A DNA stretch of 64,000 bases from CAYNRG01 sp964399545 (lineage in GTDB: Bacteria > Bacillota_I > Bacilli_A > Erysipelotrichales > Erysipelotrichaceae): positions 248,001-312,000 of the forward strand of contig CAYNRG010000001.1 of the NCBI GenBank assembly GCA_964399545.1. The letters are read 5' to 3'. The translations under genes were made by a program, and so were the position numbers. Below are positions 26,175 to 35,071 of the stretch, piece by piece. The notes under the pieces are model-generated. The model made no database searches. It was not told where the DNA came from and saw only the letters and a list, made by a program, of their open reading frames with translations. The first letter of the stretch is position 1; each line of letters starts with the position of its first letter.

Positions 26175-26876
26175 ATGCTAGAAATTAAAAATTTTAGAAA
26201 GTCATATGGAAAAAAAGAAGCTGTCAAAGGTATTTCTTTAAAAGTTAATCCAGGAGAAATTTTTGGATTTATTGGACATAATGGTTCAGGAAAGACAACT
26301 ACAATTCGTAGTATTGTAGGAATTATTGACTTCAATGAGGGTGAAATTTTCATTGATGGTAAAAATATTAAGGAAAATCCAATCGAATGTAAACAAGTTT
26401 TAGCCTATATTCCAGATAATCCAGATTTATATGAGAATTTAACCGGAATTAAGTATTTAAACTTTATTTGTGATATTTATAAAGTTGACCCAAAGATTCG
26501 AAAGAGTAAAATTAGTGAATTAGCGATTGAGCTAGGTATTGATAAACAGTTGGGGGATCAAATTAATTCATATTCGCATGGAATGAAGCAAAAAATAGCT
26601 ATTATTGCAGCATTAGTGCATAGCCCTAAATTACTAATATTGGATGAACCATTTGTTGGGCTAGATCCAAAAGCGTCGTATGTATTAAAAGAGCGAATGA
26701 AAAAAATGTGTGCGGAAGGAATGTCTATCTTCTTCTCTTCGCATGTTTTAGAAGTTGTTGAAAAATTGTGCCACCGTATTGCTATTTTGAAAGAAGGGCA
26801 AATTATTCAAATGGGGAAAACGGAAGAAATTGTTCAAATGAAATCACTGGAAGAAATTTTCCTGGAGAGTGAATAG
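26175..26876 (+). CDS. ABC transporter ATP-binding protein
   Basis: Nucleotide-binding subunit of an exporter-type ABC system. Walker A GHNGSGKTT, signature YSHGMKQK (a Gly-Met variant of LSGGQ typical of exporter ATPases), Walker B LLILDEPFVGLD, and the switch His in FFSSHVLE. The length of 233 aa is a single domain. The permease gene follows one base after the stop. The substrate is unknown. Confidence 0.92.
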   Translation: MLEIKNFRKSYGKKEAVKGISLKVNPGEIFGFIGHNGSGKTTTIRSIVGIIDFNEGEIFIDGKNIKENPIECKQVLAYIPDNPDLYENLTGIKYLNFICDIYKVDPKIRKSKISELAIELGIDKQLGDQINSYSHGMKQKIAIIAALVHSPKLLILDEPFVGLDPKASYVLKERMKKMCAEGMSIFFSSHVLEVVEKLCHRIAILKEGQIIQMGKTEEIVQMKSLEEIFLESE

Positions 26877-26877
26877 C

Positions 26878-28485
26878 ATGAAATTAACGATTGAATTGAT
26901 AAAAGTACAAATTTCTCAGCTTATTTCTCAACCGAAAGCAAGGGCTAATAAATTAGCTAAACTATTGTATTTTATGAGTCCTCTATTCTTTCTTTACTTT
27001 TCATATTCCTATGCTTTAAATATATATATCGCGATGCCTAATGGGAAAAAGGAGTTAGCTCTATATTTTATGGCAGGATCTAGTTTTGTTTTTTCTCTCT
27101 ATGGTACTTTCATATCGGGAAGTGGATATTTTACAAAGTTCAAAGATTTTGATTTTTTGATGGCCTTACCAATATCGAAAATGAAAATCTTAATTGCGAA
27201 GTCGATAGCACTTATTTTCCATCAGATTATGGTGGGTTTAATTGTATTAGTTCCATCAATTTTTATATATGGAATAAAAACACAAGAAGGACTAATGTAT
27301 TATTTTGGAGCGTTCATGGGAGCGATTCCGATGCTAGTTATCGCTATTTCTTTAGGTGCTGCGGTGACGATAATTCTTCAAAAAATACCAGGACTCAATC
27401 GCTTTCCTAATCTTTTACGTAATTTAGCGTATATTTTAATTCTATTCTTTATCTTAATTTCTACTTCTGTTGGGGAAGCTGCGAGTACAAGTGGGGGTAA
27501 TGTAGATGTAAGAATGTATTACTCAGTTATTGATATGTTTAAGAAATTTGCTTTTCCAGCATATGCGTACGGAGTAGCAATTACTGAAAAGAAATTATTA
27601 TTACTTTTAGTTGTAATTGCTGCAGGTATTGCTTGTTTTGCATTTTTCTTGATTGGATTTTCAAAAATATTTATTTCAACAAATACAGTGTCTACATCAA
27701 GAAAAGTATCAAACTTTAAACTGAAAGACCAAAGGTCAAGTAGTGTACTAGGGGCGTTAATAAAAAGGGAGCTGAAGAGATACTTTTTGAATTTTATGTA
27801 TGTGATGAATACCGCTATAGGCCAAGTGATGTTACTAGGTGGAGTGATATATATAAGTTGGTTAGTGTTCAGAAATGAACAAGAGATTCAGATATTGTTA
27901 ATGCAGACCAATGTAGCTGAAGGAAGAATGGTTTTATTCGGGATAACTTGTATCATGTTGGGGAGTCTGGGTTTTCTAAGTAATACTGCAGCAGCTAGCA
28001 TTTCTTTAGAAGGAAAGAATTTTTGGATTATTAAATCATCTCCTATTACTGCATGGCAGGTATTTATATCAAAGATATTCGTTAATGTGGTTGTTATAGC
28101 GGTGCCTAACATAATAGCGACTATCATTCTTTCGATAGTTCTAGGATTTAATTTTCAAATGATTCTATTAGCTTTAATAATTTCTATACTGAATGGTGTA
28201 GTTGTAGGACTATTAGGTATTTCGATGGGCATAACCTTTCCTAAACTTGATTTTGATCGTGAAATCGTAGTAATCAAGCAAAGTGTATCTGTATTTCTTT
28301 CGATGGGGGTAGGTATAGCATTACTTGTCGGTCAGATATTTTTAGTGTTGACTATACAGGGAATGGATCACATTCCGTACAAAACAGCATTAATACTAAT
28401 TTGTTTCCATTTAATATACTTTATAATTTTGTGCGTGTATCTTCATTTTGTAGGTACGAAGAAATATAGTAAATTAAGTAACTAG
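26878..28485 (+). CDS. ABC exporter membrane protein
   Basis: Large permease of about 535 aa with roughly 12 predicted membrane spans in two halves, separated by a cytoplasmic loop near residues 265-295. ATG 26878 lies 10 bases after GGAG, whereas the frame can also open at GTG 26869. FDFLMALPISKMKILIAKS near residue 100 and GKNFWIIKSSPITAWQVFIS in the second half are matching elbow-helix segments, as seen in two-half exporters. It pairs with the ATPase upstream. I cannot name its substrate. Confidence 0.85.
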   Translation: MKLTIELIKVQISQLISQPKARANKLAKLLYFMSPLFFLYFSYSYALNIYIAMPNGKKELALYFMAGSSFVFSLYGTFISGSGYFTKFKDFDFLMALPISKMKILIAKSIALIFHQIMVGLIVLVPSIFIYGIKTQEGLMYYFGAFMGAIPMLVIAISLGAAVTIILQKIPGLNRFPNLLRNLAYILILFFILISTSVGEAASTSGGNVDVRMYYSVIDMFKKFAFPAYAYGVAITEKKLLLLLVVIAAGIACFAFFLIGFSKIFISTNTVSTSRKVSNFKLKDQRSSSVLGALIKRELKRYFLNFMYVMNTAIGQVMLLGGVIYISWLVFRNEQEIQILLMQTNVAEGRMVLFGITCIMLGSLGFLSNTAAASISLEGKNFWIIKSSPITAWQVFISKIFVNVVVIAVPNIIATIILSIVLGFNFQMILLALIISILNGVVVGLLGISMGITFPKLDFDREIVVIKQSVSVFLSMGVGIALLVGQIFLVLTIQGMDHIPYKTALILICFHLIYFIILCVYLHFVGTKKYSKLSN

Positions 28486-28497
28486 CAAAGAGTGACA

Positions 28498-28537
28498 AGA
28501 ACTCCGCTGATAAAACTTCAATAAGGCGGAGTTTTCT
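28498..28537 (+). terminator. Terminator of the ABC exporter operon
   Basis: AACTCCGC (28500-28507) and GCGGAGTT (28526-28533) pair, with further CAAGA/TCTTG pairing outside and an intervening TTTT. Confidence 0.85.
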
Positions 28538-28573
28538 TGTAGTAGAAGAGTAGGTATCAAAAGGTAATAGTAG

Positions 28574-28602
28574 TTGCAAAGCGGATATAATTAAATTATA
28601 TT
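28574..28602 (+). promoter_or_regulatory. Promoter of the ZIP transporter
   Basis: TTGCAA (28574-28579) and TATATT (28597-28602), 17 bases apart. Confidence 0.7.
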
Positions 28603-28622
28603 GAGAGATAGGAGGGGTAGGT

Positions 28623-29438
28623 ATGGAGAAGTTATTAGAAATAAATCCTGTTTTTTTGGCGTTAATGGGGACATTGTTTACCTGGGGTATGACTTTGTTG
28701 GGGTCTAGTATGGTGTTCTTTTTTAAAGAAATCAAGTTAAAAGTTCTTAATTCTATGTTAGGATTTGCTGCTGGAGTAATGATTGCTGCTAGTTTCTTTT
28801 CATTATTAGCACCAGCAATTAGTTTAGCTGAAGATCAAGGAATGATTCCATGGTTAGTTGTTAGTGTTGGTTTTTTAGCTGGAGCATTTTTTTTAGGGAT
28901 AGCAGATCTCCTTTTGCCCCATATACATTTTTATGATAAGGAAAATCATGTTGAGGGAATTCCATCAAAGTTGAAGAGAAGTATTTTGTTGGTGTTTTCC
29001 ATAACATTGCATAATATCCCAGAAGGGTTGGCCGTTGGTGTTGCTTTTGGTGCATTGACTCAAAATGCATCCATTTCAGAGTTGACTGCGGCTATAGCCA
29101 TAGCGATAGGGATAGGAATTCAAAATTTTCCAGAAGGAGCAGCTGTATCTATTCCTTTGAGGAAAGAAGGACTGAGTCGGGGGAAGGCTTTCTTATATGG
29201 GCAAATGAGTGGAATTGTGGAACCGATTGCTGGAGTTGTCGGAGCGCTAATGGTTGTTCAAATGAAGTTATTGTTGCCATTTGCATTGTCTTTTGCAGCA
29301 GGAGCTATGATTTATGTTGTTGCTGAGGAGCTAATTCCGGAGAGTCAGCAAGGGGATCATGATGCGACTCATCTTTCGACAATGGGTTGCATTATCGGAT
29401 TTACTATAATGATGATTTTAGATGTAGCTTTAGGATAA
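28623..29438 (+). CDS. ZIP family divalent metal transporter
   Basis: Membrane importer of zinc or related divalent metals, with about eight predicted spans. The metal-site helices are clear: HNIPEGLAVGVAFG in the fourth span and NFPEGAAVSIPLR in the fifth. AAGVMIAASFFSLLAPA is the conserved second span. The length of 271 aa matches the ZupT/GufA-like group. GGAGGGG precedes the ATG. It has its own promoter. Confidence 0.93.
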   Translation: MEKLLEINPVFLALMGTLFTWGMTLLGSSMVFFFKEIKLKVLNSMLGFAAGVMIAASFFSLLAPAISLAEDQGMIPWLVVSVGFLAGAFFLGIADLLLPHIHFYDKENHVEGIPSKLKRSILLVFSITLHNIPEGLAVGVAFGALTQNASISELTAAIAIAIGIGIQNFPEGAAVSIPLRKEGLSRGKAFLYGQMSGIVEPIAGVVGALMVVQMKLLLPFALSFAAGAMIYVVAEELIPESQQGDHDATHLSTMGCIIGFTIMMILDVALG

Positions 29439-29442
29439 CATC

Positions 29443-29470
29443 TTGAATTTATAGAAGATTAGATTATAAT
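29443..29470 (+). promoter_or_regulatory. Rubrerythrin promoter
   Basis: TTGAAT (29443-29448) and TATAAT (29465-29470), 16 bases apart. Confidence 0.75.
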
Positions 29471-29491
29471 AGAAAGTAAGGAGATGAAATT

Positions 29492-30028
29492 ATGAAAAAC
29501 TTAAAAGGAACAAAAACTGAAAAAAATTTGATGGATGCATTTGCTGGAGAAAGCCAAGCGAGAAATAAGTATACTTATTATGCTAGTAAGGCGAAAAAAG
29601 AAGGCTATGAGCAAATTGCTGCATTATTCTTGCAAACGGCCGATAATGAAAAAGAACATGCGAAATTATGGTTTAAACATTTCCATGGAGTTGGAACTAC
29701 AGAGGAAAATTTAAAAGATGCAGCAGCAGGAGAAAATTATGAGTGGACGGATATGTATGAACGTATGGCGAAAGAAGCAGATGAAGAAGGGTTCCCTGAA
29801 ATTGCTACTCAGATGAGAGGAGTAGCTGCTGTTGAAAAGCATCATGAAGAGAGATATCAAAAATTGCTTGAAAATATCCAAAACAATGAAGTGTTCATGA
29901 AAAAAGAAGATGTAGTATGGGAATGTAGAAATTGTGGACATATCTATATTGGAAAAGAAGCTTTAGAAGTTTGTCCGGTGTGTGATCATGCAAGAGCGCA
30001 TTTTATGATTCATCCTGAGAATTATTAA
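29492..30028 (+). CDS. Rubrerythrin
   Basis: Non-haem iron peroxidase that reduces hydrogen peroxide in anaerobes and microaerophiles. The ferritin-like four-helix part carries the diiron ligands in FAGESQARNKY, NEKEHAKLWF and AVEKHHEERY. The C-terminal rubredoxin-like domain has CRNCGH and CPVCDH for a single iron. The length of 178 aa is typical. Its presence suggests an anaerobic or oxygen-sensitive lifestyle. Confidence 0.95.
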   Translation: MKNLKGTKTEKNLMDAFAGESQARNKYTYYASKAKKEGYEQIAALFLQTADNEKEHAKLWFKHFHGVGTTEENLKDAAAGENYEWTDMYERMAKEADEEGFPEIATQMRGVAAVEKHHEERYQKLLENIQNNEVFMKKEDVVWECRNCGHIYIGKEALEVCPVCDHARAHFMIHPENY

Positions 30029-30033
30029 AACAT

Positions 30034-30068
30034 AAAAAAAATCAAGGTAATCTACCTTGATTTTTTTG
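30034..30068. terminator. Bidirectional terminator between rubrerythrin and helicase genes
   Basis: ATCAAGGTA (30041-30049) and TACCTTGAT (30053-30061) with A and T runs outside. The stem also encodes the last codons of the helicase on the minus strand. Confidence 0.9.
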
Positions 30069-31692
30069 TATTTGATCTAGCTTCCCGTGATTTCTTTGGT
30101 GAACTTGAGCTTTTTGATTTTGAACGGGAGCGTTGAATTTTCACGACATACCCATTAATCTTATGCTTTTTTAGGTAAGCTGTAAAATCATCTATTGATT
30201 TTTTAGGCATAGAAATTGTAGTGATTTTGTCTTTAATTTCAATATTTCCTACTTCTTTAGCGCTTAGTCCAGTTGCGGTAGAAATAGACTTTGCTAAAGT
30301 AGAGGCCTTAATTTTGTGATTACGCCCAAGATTAATTTCGATAGTTTCGTAAGAGCTGGAACGGTCGCGGCTTTTCTTAGTAACAACCGGAATAGGCTCC
30401 ATTAAACTTTCAGAAAAAAGGTGATTGCTCAGAGCAAGAGCTAATTGACTATAAGTGATTTGTTGGTCTCGCAAAGCATCAATTAGTTGTTTTACTTCTG
30501 GAGAAATAGGTTTGCTCAGCATATCTTGGATATCTTGGTAAACTTGATTTAATCTAGTTTTATAAATTTCTTTAGATGTAGGTAAATCTTTTTTTGTAAT
30601 AGGAGCTTTAGTAATTCGTTTCAACTCTTGGATTAAGTTATGTTGTCTTGGGGTTAATAAGGTGACTGCAAGACCATTTTTTCCTGCTCGCCCGGTTCTC
30701 CCAATACGATGAACATAATATTCAGTTTCTTGTGGAAAGTCAAAATTATAAACCACATCCATATTGTCGACATCAATCCCTCTAGCTGCGACATCAGTTG
30801 CGATAAGAATATTGATTTTCTTTGCTTTGAATCGTTCCATTACTTTGCTTCTTGCTTCTTGCTTCATATCGCCATGAAGGGCAGCTGCAGGATAACCTTT
30901 TGCGACAAGGTCACTTGTTAAGTCATCAACCATTTTTTTGGTATTACAAAAAACAATAGCAAGTTTAGGTCGCATTAATTCAATTAATTGAATTAAAACA
31001 GCACGTTTGTCATATTGATTACACTCATAGACAACTTGTTCAATTTTTGATGCGGTCATTTGTGTAGCTGGAGCTTTGATATGGACCGGATTATTTTGAT
31101 AAGTTTTTGTGAGTTCTAAAATTGCGGAAGGCATTGTAGCAGAAAATAAAACGGTTTGTCTTTCTTCGGCTAAATTTTTTAAAATTGATTCGATGTCTTC
31201 TCTAAAACCCATATTTAGCATTTCATCAGCTTCATCAAGAATAACTTTAGTACATTCATCAAAGCGAAGTGTGCGCCTGCGGATGTGATCCAAGATACGG
31301 CCAGGGCAACCGACTACTAAATCGGCACCTTTCTTTATTTCTTGAATTTGATTTTGGATAGGAGTTCCTCCATAGATACAAACAGTACGAATACCTTCTT
31401 TGTATTTAGAGAACTTTCTAATTTCTTCAGTTACTTGGAGTGCTAACTCTCGAGTAGGTGTCAAAATAAGAGCCTGTGGTTTTTTCTTTTTTCCCATCGC
31501 AGACAATGATTCAATTAGTGGAATTCCAAAAGCGGCTGTTTTACCAGTTCCGGTTTGTGATTGTCCGATGATATCTCCGCCATTAAGAATAACCGGGATA
31601 CATGCACTTTGGATGTAGGTTGCTTCATGATATCCACAATCTTGAATAGCACGATTTAAAGCTGGTGATAATTGTAGTTCTGTAAATTTCAT
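30052..31692 (-). CDS. DEAD-box RNA helicase with DbpA-type RNA-binding domain
   Basis: ATP-dependent RNA helicase. Motifs are Q (the TYIQ stretch), I QTGTGKTAAFG, Ia PTRELALQ, II DEADEM, III SAT, IV VFCNTKK, V ATDVAARGID and VI HRIGRTGRAG. A DbpA-like RNA-recognition domain follows at about 450-525 (INLGRNHKIKASTLAKSIS), then a Lys/Arg/Ser tail. The length is 546 aa. In low-GC bacteria such proteins act in ribosome assembly, cold adaptation or mRNA decay; which applies here is not resolved. The gene is monocistronic and convergent with rubrerythrin. Confidence 0.92.
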   Translation of the reverse strand: MKFTELQLSPALNRAIQDCGYHEATYIQSACIPVILNGGDIIGQSQTGTGKTAAFGIPLIESLSAMGKKKKPQALILTPTRELALQVTEEIRKFSKYKEGIRTVCIYGGTPIQNQIQEIKKGADLVVGCPGRILDHIRRRTLRFDECTKVILDEADEMLNMGFREDIESILKNLAEERQTVLFSATMPSAILELTKTYQNNPVHIKAPATQMTASKIEQVVYECNQYDKRAVLIQLIELMRPKLAIVFCNTKKMVDDLTSDLVAKGYPAAALHGDMKQEARSKVMERFKAKKINILIATDVAARGIDVDNMDVVYNFDFPQETEYYVHRIGRTGRAGKNGLAVTLLTPRQHNLIQELKRITKAPITKKDLPTSKEIYKTRLNQVYQDIQDMLSKPISPEVKQLIDALRDQQITYSQLALALSNHLFSESLMEPIPVVTKKSRDRSSSYETIEINLGRNHKIKASTLAKSISTATGLSAKEVGNIEIKDKITTISMPKKSIDDFTAYLKKHKINGYVVKIQRSRSKSKSSSSPKKSREARSNTKKSR

Positions 31693-31799
31693 ATTTTTTA
31701 CCTCAAAGATGAATTATATCACGGAAATAAGTAAATGTATATATTTTTATTCAAAACATTAAATTTAATCAAATAAGCGGAAGAAATTGAATAGTTTCC

Positions 31800-31828
31800 T
31801 TGCTCATTTTTGCTGGAAGGTGTACACT
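31800..31828 (+). promoter_or_regulatory. Possible ktrBA promoter
   Basis: TTGCTC (31800-31805) and TACACT (31823-31828), 17 bases apart. A nearby TATATT is an alternative -10. Confidence 0.5.
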
Positions 31829-31857
31829 ATATTATGCGATTTATGGGAGAAGAGTAG

Positions 31858-33252
31858 ATGAAGAAAAAGATGTCAATCCGACAAAAACTCTTTAAGAAAT
31901 TAGGGGCAATGCCAATGATTGCGCTGAGTTTTGTCTTGGTTATAGTAATAGGAACGATTTTATTAAGTATGCCTTTTACGAATGTAGGGAGTCCAAAGCC
32001 GTTGTTGGATAATTTATTTGTTGCGACAAGTGCGACTTGTGTTACTGGGCTTGTTCCTTTTGTTGTTGTAGAACAATATAATTTCTGGGGGCAACTTGTC
32101 TTAATTGCGTTAATGCAAATAGGTGGACTAGGGTTAATGACGTTATTAGGTCTTGTTTTATCGTTGATGAAATATAAACTTTTTTTCGCAGAAAAGAAAA
32201 TGATTCAAGATGTATTAAGTAAGGGGGATTTACAAGATATCCCCAAATTTATAAAGAGCATTGTGAAATATACCTTTATTTTTGAGTTTACGGGTTTTGT
32301 CTTAATTGCTACAAGATTTGTCCCGCAATTTGGGTGGTCACAAGGGATATTTAAATCAATATTTTTATCAATCTCTGCTTTTTGCAATGCGGGAATTGAT
32401 AATTTAGGTGCAACAAGCTTAGCGGCATATGCAAGTGATCCTTTAATTAACTTTGTTGTGGGAACTTTAATTATTACCGGAGGATTGGGCTTTATTGTTT
32501 GGTTTGAATTAAGAACTCATGCAGAAACACTTTTCCGAAGAAAAATTAAACTAAAAAAAGCAATGAAAGTTTTAACGGTTCACACTAAATTTGTTTTGGT
32601 AGTTACCTTATCTCTGTTGTTATCAGGAACAATTTTGATATTTTTATTAGAATATAACAACCCAGAAACATTAGGACAGTTGCCTTTAGGTCAGAAGTTA
32701 ATGGTTTCGACTTTTCAATCAATTACCTTGAGAACGGCGGGATTTAGTACACTTGATATAGGATTGCTTAATCCTGCAACTCAATTTTTATTTACTATCT
32801 ACATGTTTATTGGAGGATCTCCTGGAGGGACAGCCGGAGGAGTGAAAACAACAACATTTGTAATGCTATTTATTTTTGCGTGGAGTATTATTACAAATAG
32901 TCCAAGAATTAATATTTTTAAGAAAGAAATTCCAAAACTGAACTTTATGAAAGCATACGTAGTAGTGCTCATGTTTTTTTCAGTGATGTTTATAGCTATA
33001 TTAATTCTTTCGATTACAGAAAGTTTACCATTTTTATCTATTGTTTTTGAAACGGTTTCTGCTACTGGAACAGTGGGTCTATCCACAGGAATTACTCCAC
33101 TATTGTCAGGAATAGGAAAAACTGTTATTATTGTGTTAATGTTTATTGGACGTGTAGGGCCAATAACTATCTTGCTCTCTTTATTTAGAATAAAGTCGAA
33201 AAATAAATCGAGTGAGATTTCATACCCTCATGGTGAAATTTTGATTGGATAG
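31858..33252 (+). CDS. ktrB: Potassium uptake membrane subunit KtrB (TrkH/Ktr family)
   Basis: Channel-like K+ translocator made of four membrane-pore-membrane repeats. The filter loops are visible in order: TSATCVTGL, FCNAGIDNLG, TLRTAGFS and SATGTVGLSTG. The first filter reads VTGL rather than VGL-type, which is common in Ktr proteins. The length of 464 aa is usual. The RCK regulator ktrA follows after 12 bases, forming one functional unit. Confidence 0.93.
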   Translation: MKKKMSIRQKLFKKLGAMPMIALSFVLVIVIGTILLSMPFTNVGSPKPLLDNLFVATSATCVTGLVPFVVVEQYNFWGQLVLIALMQIGGLGLMTLLGLVLSLMKYKLFFAEKKMIQDVLSKGDLQDIPKFIKSIVKYTFIFEFTGFVLIATRFVPQFGWSQGIFKSIFLSISAFCNAGIDNLGATSLAAYASDPLINFVVGTLIITGGLGFIVWFELRTHAETLFRRKIKLKKAMKVLTVHTKFVLVVTLSLLLSGTILIFLLEYNNPETLGQLPLGQKLMVSTFQSITLRTAGFSTLDIGLLNPATQFLFTIYMFIGGSPGGTAGGVKTTTFVMLFIFAWSIITNSPRINIFKKEIPKLNFMKAYVVVLMFFSVMFIAILILSITESLPFLSIVFETVSATGTVGLSTGITPLLSGIGKTVIIVLMFIGRVGPITILLSLFRIKSKNKSSEISYPHGEILIG

Positions 33253-33264
33253 GAGTTAATAACG

Positions 33265-33939
33265 ATGGCGAAAAGAAATAAAACCTATGCAGTATTAGGA
33301 TTGGGAATTTTTGGTTCAACTATTGCAAAGACATTATCAGATTACAATTATGATGTAATTGCAGTGGATGATAATATTACTTGTGTAGAAAGAATAGCAG
33401 AGTTTGGAATTAATGCAGTTCAAGCAGATATCACAGACTTAGCTCAGTTACGTTCTTTAGGAATTCAAGATTGTGAACATGCAGTTGTTGCAACAGGCTC
33501 ACATTTAGAAGACAGTATTATGGCAATTATGAATTTAAAAGAGCTAGGAGTTCCGCATATTATTGCGAAAGCAAAAAATAAAAAATTCATGCAAATTTTG
33601 AATAAGGTTGGTGCTGATCGCGTGGTTCGTCCTGAAAAAGAAATGGGCGTTCGAGTAGCAAAACAAATTATTTCAACAAATATCGTGGACTTAGTTGAAT
33701 TAGATGATGAGTATAGTATTATTGAAGTAAAGGTTCCAGAAAGTTGGATTGGAAAGACGTTAGTTCAGCTTAATATAAGAAAGAACTTCGGAATGAATGT
33801 CCTTGGAATTCGAAAAAAACCAGGAGAAAGACTATCTATTTCTCCAGGTGCGAACTATGTGATACTTGAAAATGATATTCTTGTAGTTATTGCGGATAGA
33901 GAAGTTTTTGAAAAATTTGATAAAACATTTAATCGTTAA
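33265..33939 (+). CDS. ktrA: Potassium uptake regulatory subunit KtrA (RCK domain)
   Basis: Cytoplasmic ring subunit that gates KtrB. The Rossmann fold begins GLGIFGSTIAKTLSDY with acidic VDDN closing the nucleotide site. The C-terminal RCK_C domain spans about residues 140-220 (VELDDEYSIIEVKVPE), the region that binds cyclic di-AMP in some relatives; binding here is inference. The length of 224 aa is typical. Confidence 0.93.
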   Translation: MAKRNKTYAVLGLGIFGSTIAKTLSDYNYDVIAVDDNITCVERIAEFGINAVQADITDLAQLRSLGIQDCEHAVVATGSHLEDSIMAIMNLKELGVPHIIAKAKNKKFMQILNKVGADRVVRPEKEMGVRVAKQIISTNIVDLVELDDEYSIIEVKVPESWIGKTLVQLNIRKNFGMNVLGIRKKPGERLSISPGANYVILENDILVVIADREVFEKFDKTFNR

Positions 33940-33973
33940 GATAGCTTGTATATAGAAAAAGAGGTGACTTGAA

Positions 33974-34228
33974 GTGAGTATTAAATTTGAATACCAACCA
34001 AAGGGCGTTTGTTCAAGACTTATGAAATTTGAATGTGAAGATAACCGCATTGTTGATGTCAATGTTGAAGGTGGTTGCAATGGAAACCTAAAAGGGATTA
34101 GTAGTTTGTTGAGAGGTCGTACGATTCAAGAAGCCGTAGATTCGCTAGAGGGAATTTGTTGTGGAGTAAGGGATACTTCATGTCCAGATCAAATTGCTCA
34201 AGCTTTAAAAGAAAAATTTCAAAAATAG
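33974..34228 (+). CDS. TSCPD-domain protein
   Basis: Small protein of 84 aa of the TSCPD family. It starts with GTG, 7 bases after GAGGTGA. Conserved Cys are in GVCSRL, GGCNGN, ICCGVRD and TSCPDQ, the last giving the domain its name (seen also at the end of some B12-dependent ribonucleotide reductases). The stand-alone version has no assigned biochemical role. It may be co-transcribed with ktrA 34 bases upstream, and a terminator follows. Confidence 0.88.
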   Translation: MSIKFEYQPKGVCSRLMKFECEDNRIVDVNVEGGCNGNLKGISSLLRGRTIQEAVDSLEGICCGVRDTSCPDQIAQALKEKFQK

Positions 34229-34250
34229 CACTAAGTGCTTTTTTTTTTTT
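34221..34250 (+). terminator. Terminator after the TSCPD gene
   Basis: AGCAC (34227-34231) and GTGCT (34235-34239) around TAA, followed by about a dozen T. Confidence 0.8.
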
Positions 34251-34262
34251 GAAGTGGGTCGT

Positions 34263-34291
34263 TTGTCAATAATTGTAAATACTAGTATAAT
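34263..34291 (+). promoter_or_regulatory. Promoter of the 34399 gene
   Basis: TTGTCA (34263-34268) and TATAAT (34286-34291), exactly 17 bases apart. Confidence 0.85.
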
Positions 34292-34297
34292 AGTGAC

Positions 34298-34398
34298 TAT
34301 GAAGAATGAGTGAATTGCCAAAACGTAGTTTTTCTTAATTGATAAAAATCAAAATAGTGAGAGTGTAAAAGGCAATTGCTTGATAAAAGAGGGTATGC
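34298..34398 (+). promoter_or_regulatory. 100-base leader with long-range hairpin and shared motif
   Basis: AATTGCC (34313-34319) can pair with GGCAATT (34371-34377) across about 50 bases. TGCCAAAACGTAGTT (34316-34330) recurs with one change at 9800-9814 in the PTS leader. The ribosome site AGAGGG is after the 3' arm. I recognise no known riboswitch class here. Confidence 0.4.
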
Positions 34399-34923
34399 AT
34401 GATTGACTACAGAGTAAATGAACGAATAGAAGAATCGAATGAAAATGGTATATGGTTAGAGTTTTTGGAGCAAACTTGGATATTCATTGTAAAAGATGAT
34501 ATTTGGACTAAAGAGGAAATTGCGATTTTTAGAAAAACTCCTATTAAGATTAGTTACTTTCAAAAAGGAGTTGTAGATGGCTTTTTGTTGGAAATTAAAG
34601 ATTTGATGGAAACATCAGATGTTCCGTTTTGCTTAGTAGAGGCAACTAGAGGATTTTTGAATACATTAAAAGATTTAAAACCCTATAAAATACTAATCCT
34701 TCTTGTGGATAAAACAAATAAAATTTGTGCTAAGTCAGAAGGAGAAATGTCTGTAGGTATGTCCAATCAAATCAAAAAAGGGCTGAGAGAACAGAAAATG
34801 AAAGACTATGATAGCAAAGGTTTTAATATTTCATTAACAAAACTCCAGAATCGGTATGAACCTTATGAATTACAACCGTTTGTGCTGGGATATGAGAAAA
34901 TTCAATGCACAAATCTAAAATAA
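34399..34923 (+). CDS. Unrecognised 174-aa cytoplasmic protein
   Basis: I do not recognise this protein. It has no signal peptide or membrane span. The first half alternates short strands and helices (GIWLEFLEQTWIFIVKDD, then TPIKISYFQKG), a predicted strand PYKILILLVD lies near residues 95-105, and a basic helix with NQIKKGLREQKMKDYDSKG follows. No catalytic signature or Cys cluster was found. It has its own promoter, structured leader and terminator, so it is an independent unit set between the Ktr and lspA blocks. Base composition and codon use look like the neighbours, giving no sign of recent transfer. Confidence 0.8.
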   Translation: MIDYRVNERIEESNENGIWLEFLEQTWIFIVKDDIWTKEEIAIFRKTPIKISYFQKGVVDGFLLEIKDLMETSDVPFCLVEATRGFLNTLKDLKPYKILILLVDKTNKICAKSEGEMSVGMSNQIKKGLREQKMKDYDSKGFNISLTKLQNRYEPYELQPFVLGYEKIQCTNLK

Positions 34924-34965
34924 GGGAAAGTTATTTTATCATAAAAAATTCTTCCCTTTTATTTT
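34922..34965 (+). terminator. Terminator of the 34399 gene
   Basis: AAGGGAA (34922-34928) and TTCCCTT (34952-34958) with a T-rich tail. The loop is long (23 bases) and could fold further. Confidence 0.65.
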
Positions 34966-35020
34966 GTTTAGAGAAATGGATTGGAAATAACAGCAAAATT
35001 TGAAAACAATAACTTTAAAG

Positions 35021-35049
35021 ATGTCAAAATACATTTTTTTTGATATAAT
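35021..35049 (+). promoter_or_regulatory. lspA operon promoter
   Basis: ATGTCA (35021-35026), 17 bases, then TATAAT (35044-35049) with an extended TGA directly before it. Confidence 0.7.
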
Positions 35050-35071
35050 AAACCAATGAAAAGGTGATTAC

